The notes below the pieces were generated by a model, which saw nothing but the letters and a program-made list of their open reading frames with translations, was not told the origin of the DNA and ran no database searches. From assembly GCA_900547475.1 (NCBI GenBank), contig URGW01000016.1, positions 1 through 64,000 on the forward strand: a stretch of DNA of 64,000 nt, written 5' to 3'. Position numbers and translations under genes: made by a program. Positions 34,716 through 43,067 of this stretch are shown piece by piece. The DNA comes from an uncultured Clostridium sp. Lineage in GTDB: Bacteria > Bacillota > Clostridia > Clostridiales > Clostridiaceae. Each line of letters starts with the position of its first letter. The first letter of the stretch is position 1.

Positions 34716-34809
34716 AAAAAAACCTATTCATTATAATGCACAAAATACCTATAGATATCCTCTGCATATTAATGAATAGGCTTAGCTTGCACTTAAGCAA
34801 TTACTACCC
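34716..34809 (-). promoter_or_regulatory. RAT/terminator switch in the licT-bgl leader
   Basis: On the minus strand a RAT-like sequence (34809-34778) starts GGGTAGTAATTGC, continues GTGCAAGC and ends GCCT. Its last bases overlap the 5' arm of a terminator. That arm, at 34780-34763, pairs with 34740-34723 (core CCTATTCATTA/TAATGAATAGG) and is followed by seven T residues. The two structures exclude each other, as in known LicT systems. Confidence 0.82.
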
Positions 34810-34821
34810 AGTTCCACTTAC

Positions 34822-34850
34822 ATAATAACTCAAATAATGTTATTCGTCAA
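34822..34850 (-). promoter_or_regulatory. Promoter of the beta-glucoside operon
   Basis: TTGACG (34850-34845), 17-base spacer, TATTAT (34827-34822), placed a few bases ahead of the RAT element. No cre site was identified with confidence. Confidence 0.7.
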
Positions 34851-34867
34851 CGTTTTCTTATTATTTA

Positions 34868-34908
34868 ATAAAATAAGAAACCTAAATTAATGTAAGTTTC
34901 TTATTTTA
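34868..34908 (-). terminator. Terminator of the GntR-ABC operon
   Basis: AATAAGAAAC pairs with GTTTCTTATT over a 14-base loop, with TTATT after it on the minus strand. Confidence 0.8.
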
Positions 34909-34925
34909 TATAATATTTTAATTTA

Positions 34926-35681
34926 TTATCTTTCTTTAATTACAGCTTTTCTAATTAATAAAAATGCTATTCCTGATAAAATTACTGTAATTACTAAAAA
35001 TGTTATTATACATGCAAAAACATTTAATGGCTCAAATCCAAATATATAATCAATAAACTCATTTAATTTCATTGCTAACCTAGGATTTCTTATTGGAAGA
35101 GTAGTATTAAATATTATAAGCATTACTGGAGCAACTGATACTAATACTTTTACATATTTATTAGATCTATAATAAATCATATTAATAACTATTCCAGCTA
35201 CATAAGCTAAAAGACAAAATGAAAATTGAAATAAAAATGTATTTATTATAGTGGTAAAACTATTACTTTGTACCCAGCTATCATTAAAAACATTAGCCAT
35301 ATTTCCTAATAAACTTCCATAGGTCATATCATAAAGAGTTGGATTTTTAATAAAAATATTATTTATTCTATTAATTGTAATATCTAAAATTGATACTACT
35401 AACGCTATTGGTAAACTTGAAATTAGTAGACCTTTTATAAATGTCTTTCTTGAAATACCATTACTTTTTGCAAAATAGAAATTTGATTTAAAAGAATTTA
35501 ATCCAGAAATAAATAAAAATATTATAGTTACAAACTCTATTCCTGACATTGTGCCTTGTAGGCCACTAGTATAATTTATTATACATAAAACTAAAAATAT
35601 AAAAATAAACATTGAATAATATAAAATTGCTGATTTCATAATATTTTCAAAATTTATCTTTGCAATCTTTAGACTTTTCAT
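34926..35681 (-). CDS. ABC transporter permease of a YtrA-type operon
   Basis: This 251-residue membrane protein has about six helices and no recognised soluble domain. It resembles ABC-2-type permeases that accompany small GntR regulators. It follows its ATPase gene by 1 base. It has conserved-looking stretches GISRKTFIKGLLISSLPIAL and FQFSFCLLAYVAGIVINM. The substrate is unknown; such operons often respond to wall-active peptides or envelope stress. Confidence 0.75.
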   Translation of the reverse strand: MKSLKIAKINFENIMKSAILYYSMFIFIFLVLCIINYTSGLQGTMSGIEFVTIIFLFISGLNSFKSNFYFAKSNGISRKTFIKGLLISSLPIALVVSILDITINRINNIFIKNPTLYDMTYGSLLGNMANVFNDSWVQSNSFTTIINTFLFQFSFCLLAYVAGIVINMIYYRSNKYVKVLVSVAPVMLIIFNTTLPIRNPRLAMKLNEFIDYIFGFEPLNVFACIITFLVITVILSGIAFLLIRKAVIKER

Positions 35682-35682
35682 C

Positions 35683-36555
35683 TTAAACCTCCTCCTTTTC
35701 AGTTAAATATATAAATAACTTTTGTAATTCAACTTTTGAAAACTTTAAATCTAAATCTTCTGCTAATTTTTTATCTTCTTTAGTTAAATTACCTATTATA
35801 GTGGCAGATTTAAATGATGTTATCTCTTCAATATTAACTATATTTTTTGCATTTATAAATTTATCTATATTTTCAGTTAATCCAGAAACAGTGTATGCTT
35901 TATCTAATAATTCTTCAGCTTCATCACTACTAATAACCTTACTATTATTTAAAATAATTACCTTCTCTATTAAATTTGAGACCTCTTCAATAATGTGAGT
36001 AGATAAAATTATAGTTTTAGGATTTTCAATATAATTCTCCATTAACTCTTTATAAAACAACTCTCTATTATTTGCATCAAGCCCTAGTATAGGCTCATCA
36101 AATATCAAAACTTCAGCATTTGAAGCAAGTGTAGTTATTATTTTGCATATTGAAGTGTATCCTGTAGAAAGATTTTTCATTTTAGTATTAATATTTAAAC
36201 TAAATTTCTTTGATAACTCTAAGGCATAGTTGCTATCAAAATTACTATAAAATTCTTTAGTCCATTTAAATATATCCTTTACTTTAAAATCTTCTGGATA
36301 AAGAGTTCTTTCGGTCATAAAATATATCTTTTCTAAAGCATTATCATTTTCATATACATTTTCACCATCAATTGTGATTTCACCTGAATCTACTATTGCT
36401 CTATCAGTAATTAAATTTAATAAAGTTGTTTTTCCTGCTCCATTTCTTCCTAATAACCCGTAAATTTTATTTTCTTCAAATTTTATATTTATATCTTTTA
36501 AAACTTGTTTTTTATTATAGGTTTTATTGACCTTTTTAATCTCTATTATAGCCAT
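35683..36555 (-). CDS. ABC transporter ATP-binding protein of a YtrA-type operon
   Basis: This 290-residue ATPase has Walker A GLLGRNGAGKTTLLN (about 33-47), a signature LSTGYTSICKI in place of the usual LSGGQ, Walker B EVLIFDEPILGLD and switch His in LSTHIIEE. The weakened signature is frequent in this export class. The permease gene follows almost directly and the GntR gene ends 4 bases before it. It probably supports efflux or defence against antimicrobial peptides; this is inference from operon type. Confidence 0.85.
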   Translation of the reverse strand: MAIIEIKKVNKTYNKKQVLKDINIKFEENKIYGLLGRNGAGKTTLLNLITDRAIVDSGEITIDGENVYENDNALEKIYFMTERTLYPEDFKVKDIFKWTKEFYSNFDSNYALELSKKFSLNINTKMKNLSTGYTSICKIITTLASNAEVLIFDEPILGLDANNRELFYKELMENYIENPKTIILSTHIIEEVSNLIEKVIILNNSKVISSDEAEELLDKAYTVSGLTENIDKFINAKNIVNIEEITSFKSATIIGNLTKEDKKLAEDLDLKFSKVELQKLFIYLTEKEEV

Positions 36556-36559
36556 ATAC

Positions 36560-36922
36560 TTACCCCTCTTTATTAATCATTTTTATAATATCTTCAGTTG
36601 ATATATTTAACTTTTTTGCTTCATCTAAAAGTGTAACTATATAATTATTGAAAAAGCTCTCTTTTCTTTTATTCATTAACACCTCTTTACTTCCCTTTGA
36701 AACAAACATACCAACACCTCTTTTTTTATATATAATTCCTTCATCAACTAAAATATTAAATCCCTTTCCTACAGTAGCAGGATTAATTTTATACTTTACT
36801 GATATTTCTGTAGTTGATGGTATCATTTCATCCTCTTGAAAAATTCCCTTTATAATATTGTCCTCTATTGCTTGAGCTATTTGAATATAAATAGGAATAT
36901 CATTATTAAACTCTATAATCAT
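36560..36922 (-). CDS. GntR-family regulator, YtrA subfamily
   Basis: This 120-residue regulator has an N-terminal GntR winged helix (about 1-70: PIYIQIAQAIEDNIIKG, then ISVKYKINPATVGKGFNIL) and a short C-terminal helical tail typical of YtrA. It is the first gene of the operon and, by family precedent, represses it. A dyad overlapping the -10 region (36971-36990) is a likely operator. Confidence 0.87.
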   Translation of the reverse strand: MIIEFNNDIPIYIQIAQAIEDNIIKGIFQEDEMIPSTTEISVKYKINPATVGKGFNILVDEGIIYKKRGVGMFVSKGSKEVLMNKRKESFFNNYIVTLLDEAKKLNISTEDIIKMINKEG

Positions 36923-36970
36923 ATTATGTTTTTACCCTCCCTTCTCTTACTTAGTTGATTGGTTAATTAC

Positions 36971-37010
36971 TTATATAACTAACTATATAACCATTACTCC
37001 TTATTGTCAA
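36971..37010 (-). promoter_or_regulatory. Promoter and candidate operator of the GntR-ABC operon
   Basis: On the minus strand consensus TTGACA (37010-37005) and TATAGT (36987-36982) are spaced 17 bases. TTATATA (36971-36977) and TATATAA (36984-36990) form a 7-6-7 dyad over the -10, suitable for a GntR dimer. Confidence 0.65.
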
Positions 37011-37138
37011 TATTTAACTGTAATTTTATTTAAATTTATAAAAAATCTTTATCTTTAAATTTTCATTTTAACTTATTATTATATTTTTTATTGTATAATA
37101 TAAATATTCTTATTTTTTAATTGAAAGGAGAATTATTA

Positions 37139-37696
37139 ATGAAGGAATTAGAAACTAGAGTAATGGATATTGATGTTGATGATATTAGAAATAAAATGGA
37201 AGCTTTAGGAGCAATTAAAGTTAAATCTGAAGATCAAGTTAATGAAATATATGATTTTGAAGATGGTAGACTTTTAGCTGATAAGGGATATGCTAGAGTT
37301 AGAACTACTATAGATAGACTTACTGGAAAAGAAACTGTATTTATGACTACTAAAAAAATGTTAAGTCAAGGTACATTTAAAGTTATGGAAGAAAATGAAA
37401 CTATTGTTGAGAATGGAGAAATGGCTAGAAGAATATTTAAATCTTTAGGTCTTGTACTTCAAGAGTCTATTTCTAAGTATAGAGAAAGTTATAAACTTAA
37501 TGATTCTTTAATTGAAATTGATATTAATGATAAGAGCTTCTGCCCTTTCCCTTATTTAGAAATCGAAACTACTTCTGAGGAAAAGCTTGAAGAAATTTTA
37601 AAATTAATCGGCTACACTTTAGCTGATACTACATCTAAAACTATTTATGAAATTTTATCTGAAAGAGGAATTGAAGGCAAAATTAAAGGAAGGTAG
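37139..37696 (+). CDS. CYTH-domain protein (CyaB/ThTPase-like)
   Basis: This 185-residue soluble protein has a single CYTH triphosphate tunnel domain. The N-terminal ELETRVMDID corresponds to the ExExK-type signature with an Arg in the last position. RVRTTID, ETVFMTTKK, KYRESYKL, LIEIDI and LEIETTSEE supply the charged barrel strands. Members cleave thiamine triphosphate or inorganic triphosphate or act as class IV adenylate cyclases; which applies here is uncertain. The ATG has AAAGGAG 9 bases before it; a TTG at 37121 is rejected. It stands alone. Confidence 0.82.
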   Translation: MKELETRVMDIDVDDIRNKMEALGAIKVKSEDQVNEIYDFEDGRLLADKGYARVRTTIDRLTGKETVFMTTKKMLSQGTFKVMEENETIVENGEMARRIFKSLGLVLQESISKYRESYKLNDSLIEIDINDKSFCPFPYLEIETTSEEKLEEILKLIGYTLADTTSKTIYEILSERGIEGKIKGR

Positions 37697-37708
37697 TTAT
37701 TGTTTAGA

Positions 37709-37770
37709 TGCCATGATGCCGGAAATTATTATATTATTGAAAAATATAATTAAATTTTTACACCATGGCA
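37709..37770. repeat. Inverted repeat with large AT-rich loop after the CYTH gene
   Basis: TGCCATGATG (37709-37718) pairs with CACCATGGCA (37761-37770) with one mismatch. The 42-base centre can form a weaker AATTAT/ATAATT stem. There is no T-run, so it is a poor terminator. It could be a small mobile hairpin or part of an RNA. Confidence 0.35.
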
Positions 37771-37790
37771 CCCAATACCTAACTAATAAT

Positions 37791-38936
37791 TTAGTTATTG
37801 CTATAACTAATACTTTCTAAAACTTCTCCAGTTTCTATATCTATAGCAACTATAGCCCCTCTTGAAGTTTCCCCCTTCATAGATTCAGAAATAAAATCTT
37901 CACTTATATAATCTAATCCTGAATCTTTAATTATTGAAATATCTTCTTCATAGCTTTTTCCTACTAAATTAATACTATTAGAATTATTATTGCTAGTTGT
38001 TGCTGAAACACTAATTCCTGTAGCACTTAAAACTATTCCCCCTACTAATAAACCTGCAAAAACATTTTTAAATTTATTTGATTTTTGTACATTTAACATC
38101 ATTATTAACCTCCTCTTTATATATTTTTTATCATTACATAAATAGAGACATAAACTACTTGGGGCTAAACTTACATTTTCGATAATACTTAATATAACAT
38201 TTCCATATTCTTTTCTTTCCTCATATGACATCTTCTCTGCAACTATTTCATCACAAGATATCTCGCACCATTTTTCCATATTATTATTTATAATATAAAT
38301 TATTGGATTAAACCAATGGACAGCAGTAACTCCTATTTGAATAATCTTAGTTAATAAGTCTCTTCTTCTTAAATGAATTAACTCATGTATCAGCACTGGC
38401 TCTAATTTTTCACAATATTCTATATTAACTGGAAAAATAATCCTAGGTTTTACTACACCTACCACCATAGGTGTAGTAACAGCTAAACTTCGCTTTATTG
38501 ATATATTAAAATTAATATTTAGCTTTACTTTACACCTGTAAAGTAAATTATCTAGTTCATTGTCTTCATAGCTAAAATTCATAATTTCTTTTATAAAATT
38601 ATGATAACAATAAATATTCCAAACAATAAATAAACTTACTCCTAATATCCATATAATAAATAAACAATTTAAAAGTTTTAGTGAATTATTTCTATTTGCT
38701 ATTTCGTTAAAAGCAATATTAAAAGAATTCGAATATATTTTCCTAGAAGTTCTACTAAAAAAATCATAAATTAAAACAATAGGAAATATATAAAATATCA
38801 TATTTAGTTTTAGAATCAAAAAATGCCATTTAGCTGAAAATATCCTTTTAGTAAAAAATGAAATTAAATAAAATATTATAAAAAAAATACTACCTGAAAT
38901 ACTTAACTGTAAAACTGTCTTTAATATATTGTTCAT
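37791..38936 (-). CDS. BlaR1/MecR1-like M56 metallopeptidase without penicillin-sensor domain
   Basis: This 381-residue membrane protein has helices in the first 120 residues and an M56 peptidase loop with zinc motif HELIHLRRRDLLTK (about residues 187-200) and a nearby CDEIVAEKM. A further membrane segment lies near 295-315, then a short 65-residue outside tail. Classical BlaR1/MecR1 are about 585 residues with a beta-lactam-binding domain; that domain is absent. The signal sensed is therefore something else or is relayed by another protein. The BlaI gene ends 9 bases upstream. Confidence 0.82.
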   Translation of the reverse strand: MNNILKTVLQLSISGSIFFIIFYLISFFTKRIFSAKWHFLILKLNMIFYIFPIVLIYDFFSRTSRKIYSNSFNIAFNEIANRNNSLKLLNCLFIIWILGVSLFIVWNIYCYHNFIKEIMNFSYEDNELDNLLYRCKVKLNINFNISIKRSLAVTTPMVVGVVKPRIIFPVNIEYCEKLEPVLIHELIHLRRRDLLTKIIQIGVTAVHWFNPIIYIINNNMEKWCEISCDEIVAEKMSYEERKEYGNVILSIIENVSLAPSSLCLYLCNDKKYIKRRLIMMLNVQKSNKFKNVFAGLLVGGIVLSATGISVSATTSNNNSNSINLVGKSYEEDISIIKDSGLDYISEDFISESMKGETSRGAIVAIDIETGEVLESISYSNN

Positions 38937-38945
38937 ACATCTCCC

Positions 38946-39323
38946 TTACTTATCAGAGAACCATTCCTTCAATTCATCTATTTCTTTCTTATTCATTTTT
39001 TTACCATAATATAAAGCTGATAAAAATTTCTTAACTGATCCTTTATACATATCATTTAATATACCTTCAGCTTCTCGTTGTCTATATTCTTCCATCGTTA
39101 ATGAAAACATATAATAATTGGCTCTTCCTCTTTTAATAGAAGTTAAAACTCCTTTTTCAATCATCCTAGAAAGAAATGTTGCTATTGTTTGCCCTGACCA
39201 TCTTTTACCTTTTTCTTTTTCAATTATATTTAATAATTCTGCTGATGTTACTTCTTTGTTAAGCCCCCATATAATTGTCATTATCTCCATTTCCGTATCT
39301 GATAATTTTTGAAATTTTTTCAT
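38946..39323 (-). CDS. BlaI/MecI-family repressor
   Basis: This 125-residue winged-helix repressor has SDTEMEIMTIIWGLNKEVTSAE at the start, recognition region TIATFLSRMIEKGVLTSIKRG, and a C-terminal dimerisation helix pair with the usual proteolysis zone. ATG at 39323 is preferred with GGAG 11 bases before it; the ATG nine bases further upstream is too near that site. It is expected to bind the TACTACA/TGTAGTA dyads at its own promoter and be cleaved on signal by the M56 protein encoded next. Confidence 0.88.
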   Translation of the reverse strand: MKKFQKLSDTEMEIMTIIWGLNKEVTSAELLNIIEKEKGKRWSGQTIATFLSRMIEKGVLTSIKRGRANYYMFSLTMEEYRQREAEGILNDMYKGSVKKFLSALYYGKKMNKKEIDELKEWFSDK

Positions 39324-39340
39324 AATGCGCATCACTCCAG

Positions 39341-39384
39341 TAATATAATTATATACTACACGTCTGTAGTATATAATTATATTA
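39341..39384. promoter_or_regulatory. 44-bp near-perfect palindromic BlaI operator (O1)
   Basis: TAATATAATTATATACTACA (39341-39360) and its exact reverse complement (39365-39384) flank CGTC. The centre contains TACTACA-N4-TGTAGTA, matching the TACA/TGTA core of BlaI/MecI sites. It covers the -10 and start region of the blaI promoter. Arms of 20 bases far exceed the usual operator. Confidence 0.78.
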
Positions 39385-39407
39385 CTACATTAATGTAGTA
39401 CATACAA
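39379..39407 (-). promoter_or_regulatory. blaI promoter with second operator (O2) in the spacer
   Basis: TTGTAT (39407-39402) and TAATAT (39384-39379) are 17 bases apart. The spacer and its borders contain the perfect palindrome TACTACATTAATGTAGTA (39383-39400). Together with O1 this gives two adjacent repressor sites. Confidence 0.7.
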
Positions 39408-39425
39408 TACATTTTTTAATATAAA

Positions 39426-39470
39426 CAAAAAAGTATAGTAAGATTTATCATAATTAAACCTTACTATACT
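39426..39470 (-). terminator. Terminator of the first polysaccharide deacetylase gene
   Basis: AGTATAGTAAG (39432-39442) pairs perfectly with CTTACTATACT (39460-39470); six T residues follow on the minus strand. Confidence 0.85.
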
Positions 39471-39495
39471 ATATATCTCTTATTATAATTACTAT

Positions 39496-40518
39496 TTATT
39501 TTATAGTTCTAAATTCAAAGCCTTTGCTTTGTAAATATTCTATTATTCCTGGAAGCGCCTTTACCGTTTCTTCCTTTCCATATGTATCATGCATTAATAA
39601 AACTACACTATCTGCATTAGGTCCTAGAACCTCTACACTTTCTTTTACACATTGCACTAATTCATCAGCATTTTTCTTTTTTCCTTCTGCATCCTTGTTT
39701 AATGCATTCCAATCTACATTATAATAACCATTTTGCTCCATTGCTTCTTTCATAGGAGTACGTCCTTCCCATGACCAGTATCCACCTGGTAATCTAATAA
39801 CTCTTGTAGAAAAATCCTGACCTAACACTGCCTTCATTGAATTTTGACTTTTCTCAAGATCTGATAAAATATTATCTACGTTCATAACTCTATTAGGATA
39901 TAAATATGAATAGTCATGTCCATATGTATGATTTGCTATTGCATGTCCTCTATTAACAGTTTCCTTTAATATATCTTTTGCACCTTCACTCTTATCTATT
40001 GATGAACCTAATACAAAAAATGTTGCCTTAACATTATAATTATCTAATATATCTAATACTTGTGGAGTATTTGTTGTCGATGGTCCATCATCAAAAGTTA
40101 AATAAACAACCTTTTTACCATCTGTTCTCACCGGATATTGTTTAGTTCCATTTAAAAGTCCTTTAGTATTTTCAGCAACCATAGCTGCATCATCTGCATT
40201 AGGATCTTCTTCAAATGATAAATAACCACTATTATCTAACTTATTACTCTCTTCCTTATTATTATTTGATTCCTCTTTATTACCTTCTACTTGTTCCTTA
40301 TTATTTTCTGCATTATCTTTATTGTTAGATTCTGTATTATCACTTGTCCCAGTTTGATTCTCACTTGGATTTGCAATTTGTACATTTTCTTGTTTATGTT
40401 TAGGGATAAATTTAATAACTACAAATATTCCTACTATCACTAAAACGCATGCTATCAAAATTGCTTGATTTCTTTGTCTTTTTTTCTTTCTGTTAACTCT
40501 ACTCTTATTTTGACCCAT
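39496..40518 (-). CDS. Polysaccharide deacetylase (CE4), membrane-anchored, copy 1
   Basis: This 340-residue protein has a basic N-terminus and one membrane helix (about 17-36). A long Asn/Glu/Ser/Lys linker follows (about 40-95), then a CE4 NodB domain (about 130-340). Metal-binding motifs are TFDDGPSTTN, NHTYGHDYS and the RLPGGYWSWEGR stretch; VVLLMHDTYGKEET carries the late catalytic His. It probably deacetylates N-acetylglucosamine in peptidoglycan or other wall glycan, giving lysozyme resistance or aiding remodelling. Closely similar to the next gene on this strand; the catalytic domains are almost collinear and differ mainly in the linker. Confidence 0.88.
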   Translation of the reverse strand: MGQNKSRVNRKKKRQRNQAILIACVLVIVGIFVVIKFIPKHKQENVQIANPSENQTGTSDNTESNNKDNAENNKEQVEGNKEESNNNKEESNKLDNSGYLSFEEDPNADDAAMVAENTKGLLNGTKQYPVRTDGKKVVYLTFDDGPSTTNTPQVLDILDNYNVKATFFVLGSSIDKSEGAKDILKETVNRGHAIANHTYGHDYSYLYPNRVMNVDNILSDLEKSQNSMKAVLGQDFSTRVIRLPGGYWSWEGRTPMKEAMEQNGYYNVDWNALNKDAEGKKKNADELVQCVKESVEVLGPNADSVVLLMHDTYGKEETVKALPGIIEYLQSKGFEFRTIK

Positions 40519-40726
40519 AATTCTATGTTTTCCTCCACATTTTGTATTTTAAATTATTTATTATTTTTTCTAAGCATAATTTTTTTCTTTAAACTTATTT
40601 TTCTCTATAATATTAATATACATTATACTTATGGGTGAATTCGTTACAAAAGTGTTACAAATTAATTTCACTCTGAAAACATAATAGGGATAAGTTAAAA
40701 CTCATTCCATTAATTTTAATTTTTTA

Positions 40727-41698
40727 CTACTTAATAGTTCTAAATTCAAAGCCTTTTCCTTGTAAATACTCAATTATTTGTGAAAGTGCCTTTACTGTCT
40801 CTTCTTTTCCATATGTATCATGCATTAAAAGAACAACACTATCTGCATTAGGTCCTAATACTTCTATTGTGTCCTTAGTGCTTTGTAATAATTCATCTGC
40901 ATTCTTTACATTTCCTTCAGCATCTTTATTTAATGCATTCCAATCTACATTGTAGTATCCATTTTGCTCCATGGCTTCCTTCATAGCCGTACGACCTTCC
41001 CATGACCAGTATCCTCCTGGAAATCTAATAACCCTTGTAGAAAAATCTTGACCTAATACTGCCTTCATTGAATTTTGACTTCTTTCAAGATCTGATAAAA
41101 TATTATCTACATTCATAGTTCTATTAGGATATAAATATGAATAATCGTGTCCATATGTATGATTAGCTATAGCATGTCCCCTTTTAACAGTTTCCTTTAA
41201 TATGTCCTTTGCTTCTTCATTAGCTTCAATTGATTTTCCTAAAGTAAAAAATGTTGCTTTAACATTATATCTATCTAATACCTCTAATACTCCTGGGGTA
41301 TTAGTCGTTGATGGCCCATCATCAAAAGTTAAATAAACAACTTTTTTACCATCTGTTCTTACTGGATATTGCTTAGTTCCATTTAAAAGTCCTTTAGTAT
41401 TTTCAGCAACCATAGCTGCATCATCGGCATTAGGATCCTCTTCAAGTGATAAATAACCACTATTATCTAATATATTACTTTCTAATTCTTGGTAATTGCC
41501 TGTTACTTCCTTATCTCCTGAGTTTATTTCTTCATCAGAATTTGTTGTAACTTGTACATTTTCTTTATCTTGTTTTGGAATAAATTTAATTCCTACAACT
41601 ACTACACTAATTATTAAAATACATATTATTAAAATAATAGCGTTTTTTTTACTTTTTTCTCTTCTATACCTACTTCTATTCCCCCTATTTCCTAGCAT
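40727..41698 (-). CDS. Polysaccharide deacetylase (CE4), membrane-anchored, copy 2
   Basis: This 323-residue protein has the same plan: basic start (NRGNRSRYRREKSKK), one membrane helix (about 19-38), a shorter acidic linker, then the CE4 domain with TFDDGPSTTN, NHTYGHDYS, RFPGGYWSWEGR and VVLLMHDTYGKEET. It is a tandem duplicate of the downstream gene, 208 bases away; their DNA is still similar in the catalytic part, so the duplication is fairly recent or maintained by conversion. Functional difference, if any, lies in the linker length and membrane placement. Confidence 0.88.
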   Translation of the reverse strand: MLGNRGNRSRYRREKSKKNAIILIICILIISVVVVGIKFIPKQDKENVQVTTNSDEEINSGDKEVTGNYQELESNILDNSGYLSLEEDPNADDAAMVAENTKGLLNGTKQYPVRTDGKKVVYLTFDDGPSTTNTPGVLEVLDRYNVKATFFTLGKSIEANEEAKDILKETVKRGHAIANHTYGHDYSYLYPNRTMNVDNILSDLERSQNSMKAVLGQDFSTRVIRFPGGYWSWEGRTAMKEAMEQNGYYNVDWNALNKDAEGNVKNADELLQSTKDTIEVLGPNADSVVLLMHDTYGKEETVKALSQIIEYLQGKGFEFRTIK

Positions 41699-41820
41699 CT
41701 TTACCCCTCCTCCTATTTTAAAATTACATTATTATAATAACATATAAAAGAATATTCTTCCAAAGATCTTTTATCAAACTAAATTCCTCTTCTCTACTAA
41801 ATTTACATTAATATCAAACA

Positions 41821-41852
41821 AAAAAAGGACAAGTGTTCCTGTCCTTTTAATT
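41821..41852 (-). terminator. Terminator of the serine hydrolase/TM2 unit
   Basis: AAAAGGACA and TGTCCTTTT-type arms form a stem with T-rich sequence on the minus strand. It also has the symmetry to work in both directions. Confidence 0.82.
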
Positions 41853-41877
41853 TTATATTTCATACTTATAAAAAAAA

Positions 41878-43041
41878 TTATTTATCTAAATATTCTTTAT
41901 AAATATACTTTCTTATTTCTTTTTCAACGCTATCACACTTATTAATTCTTTGAATAAAATATAATATTATAGTATTATTTTTCGGATCGATTATAGACTC
42001 TGTTCCAGCCCATCCTCCCCATCCAAATTCACCTATAGCGCATGGAGTATTAGCTATTTTTTTATCTTCCAAAACCCTAACTAATGTCCCATATCCATAT
42101 CCTTTTAAATCTTCCCAGTCATAAGTTTTTAATTGTTTTTCACTTAAATGGTTAGTTCTCATAAAGTCTATAGATTCCTTTTTTAAAATTTGCTTATCAT
42201 TATAAACTCCACCATTAATTATCATACTGTCAAAATGTGAATAATCTTCATATGTTGATACTAGCCCTGCTCCACCAGACTGAAAGCCTGGTAATTTATT
42301 CTGTCTCATTATTGCTAAATTATATCCTTCATATGGTCTTAATTTAGGTTCTTCTTCAAAATATTCATATACTTTCGCAAATCTATTCCACTTTTCTTCC
42401 GGAACATAAAAATCTGTATCAACCATCTCTAATGGTATAAAAAATTCATCTCTTAAGAAATCTCTATATGACTTTCCTGATACAAGCTCAATTACAGCTC
42501 CAAGAATATCAGCTGAAAATCCATAAGCCCATTTTTCACCTGGTTGAAATTCTAAAGGAATTTGTCCTAATTTATTTGCAAATTCTACTGTAGTTAGTGG
42601 AGTTCTCATTAACTCTTTTTCAATAACTTCATTAACTATAGCATTAACTTTCTGTCCAACTTCACTATCACTTGGATATGCAACACCTGAAGTCATAGTT
42701 AATAAATCTTTTATTACTACTTCCCTATTAGAATCTTCAATCTTTCCATTGCATAATACCTTTTGATTTTTAAATCCATTTAAAAATTTAGACACAGGAG
42801 TATCTAATGATAATAACTCACGTTCAATTAAAAGCATTGTAGCTGCAGCTGTGATTGGTTTACTCATTGAATATATACTAAAAATAGTATCTCTTTTCAT
42901 TTCTATTTTTTCTTCTAAATTAGAATAGCCAAATTGTTTAGAAAAAATCTCCTTACCATCTTTAATTACATAAATACTTGCTCCAGCTAAATTCCCCTTT
43001 TCTAATTCATATTCTACTATTTTCTCAATTTTTTCACTCAT
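41878..43041 (-). CDS. Beta-lactamase-family serine hydrolase (class C/EstB-like)
   Basis: This 387-residue protein of the serine beta-lactamase/penicillin-binding fold has catalytic SMSK in IFSIYSMSKPITAA (about residue 57), the Tyr of the second motif in KWAYGFSADILG, and the third-motif region FGWGGWAG. No signal peptide is seen, so it should be cytoplasmic. Such proteins are often esterases or peptidases of unknown substrate; beta-lactam hydrolysis should not be assumed. It follows the TM2 gene by 26 bases. GGGTGATTATAG precedes the ATG. Confidence 0.8.
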   Translation of the reverse strand: MSEKIEKIVEYELEKGNLAGASIYVIKDGKEIFSKQFGYSNLEEKIEMKRDTIFSIYSMSKPITAAATMLLIERELLSLDTPVSKFLNGFKNQKVLCNGKIEDSNREVVIKDLLTMTSGVAYPSDSEVGQKVNAIVNEVIEKELMRTPLTTVEFANKLGQIPLEFQPGEKWAYGFSADILGAVIELVSGKSYRDFLRDEFFIPLEMVDTDFYVPEEKWNRFAKVYEYFEEEPKLRPYEGYNLAIMRQNKLPGFQSGGAGLVSTYEDYSHFDSMIINGGVYNDKQILKKESIDFMRTNHLSEKQLKTYDWEDLKGYGYGTLVRVLEDKKIANTPCAIGEFGWGGWAGTESIIDPKNNTIILYFIQRINKCDSVEKEIRKYIYKEYLDK

Positions 43042-43067
43042 CTATAATCACCCTTTTTTTAGTATAG

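Noticed and set aside
41878..43041. Beta-lactamase regulated by the BlaI/BlaR1 pair
   Set aside because: It has the general serine beta-lactamase fold but no signal peptide, and no TACTACA/TGTAGTA dyad was seen ahead of it.
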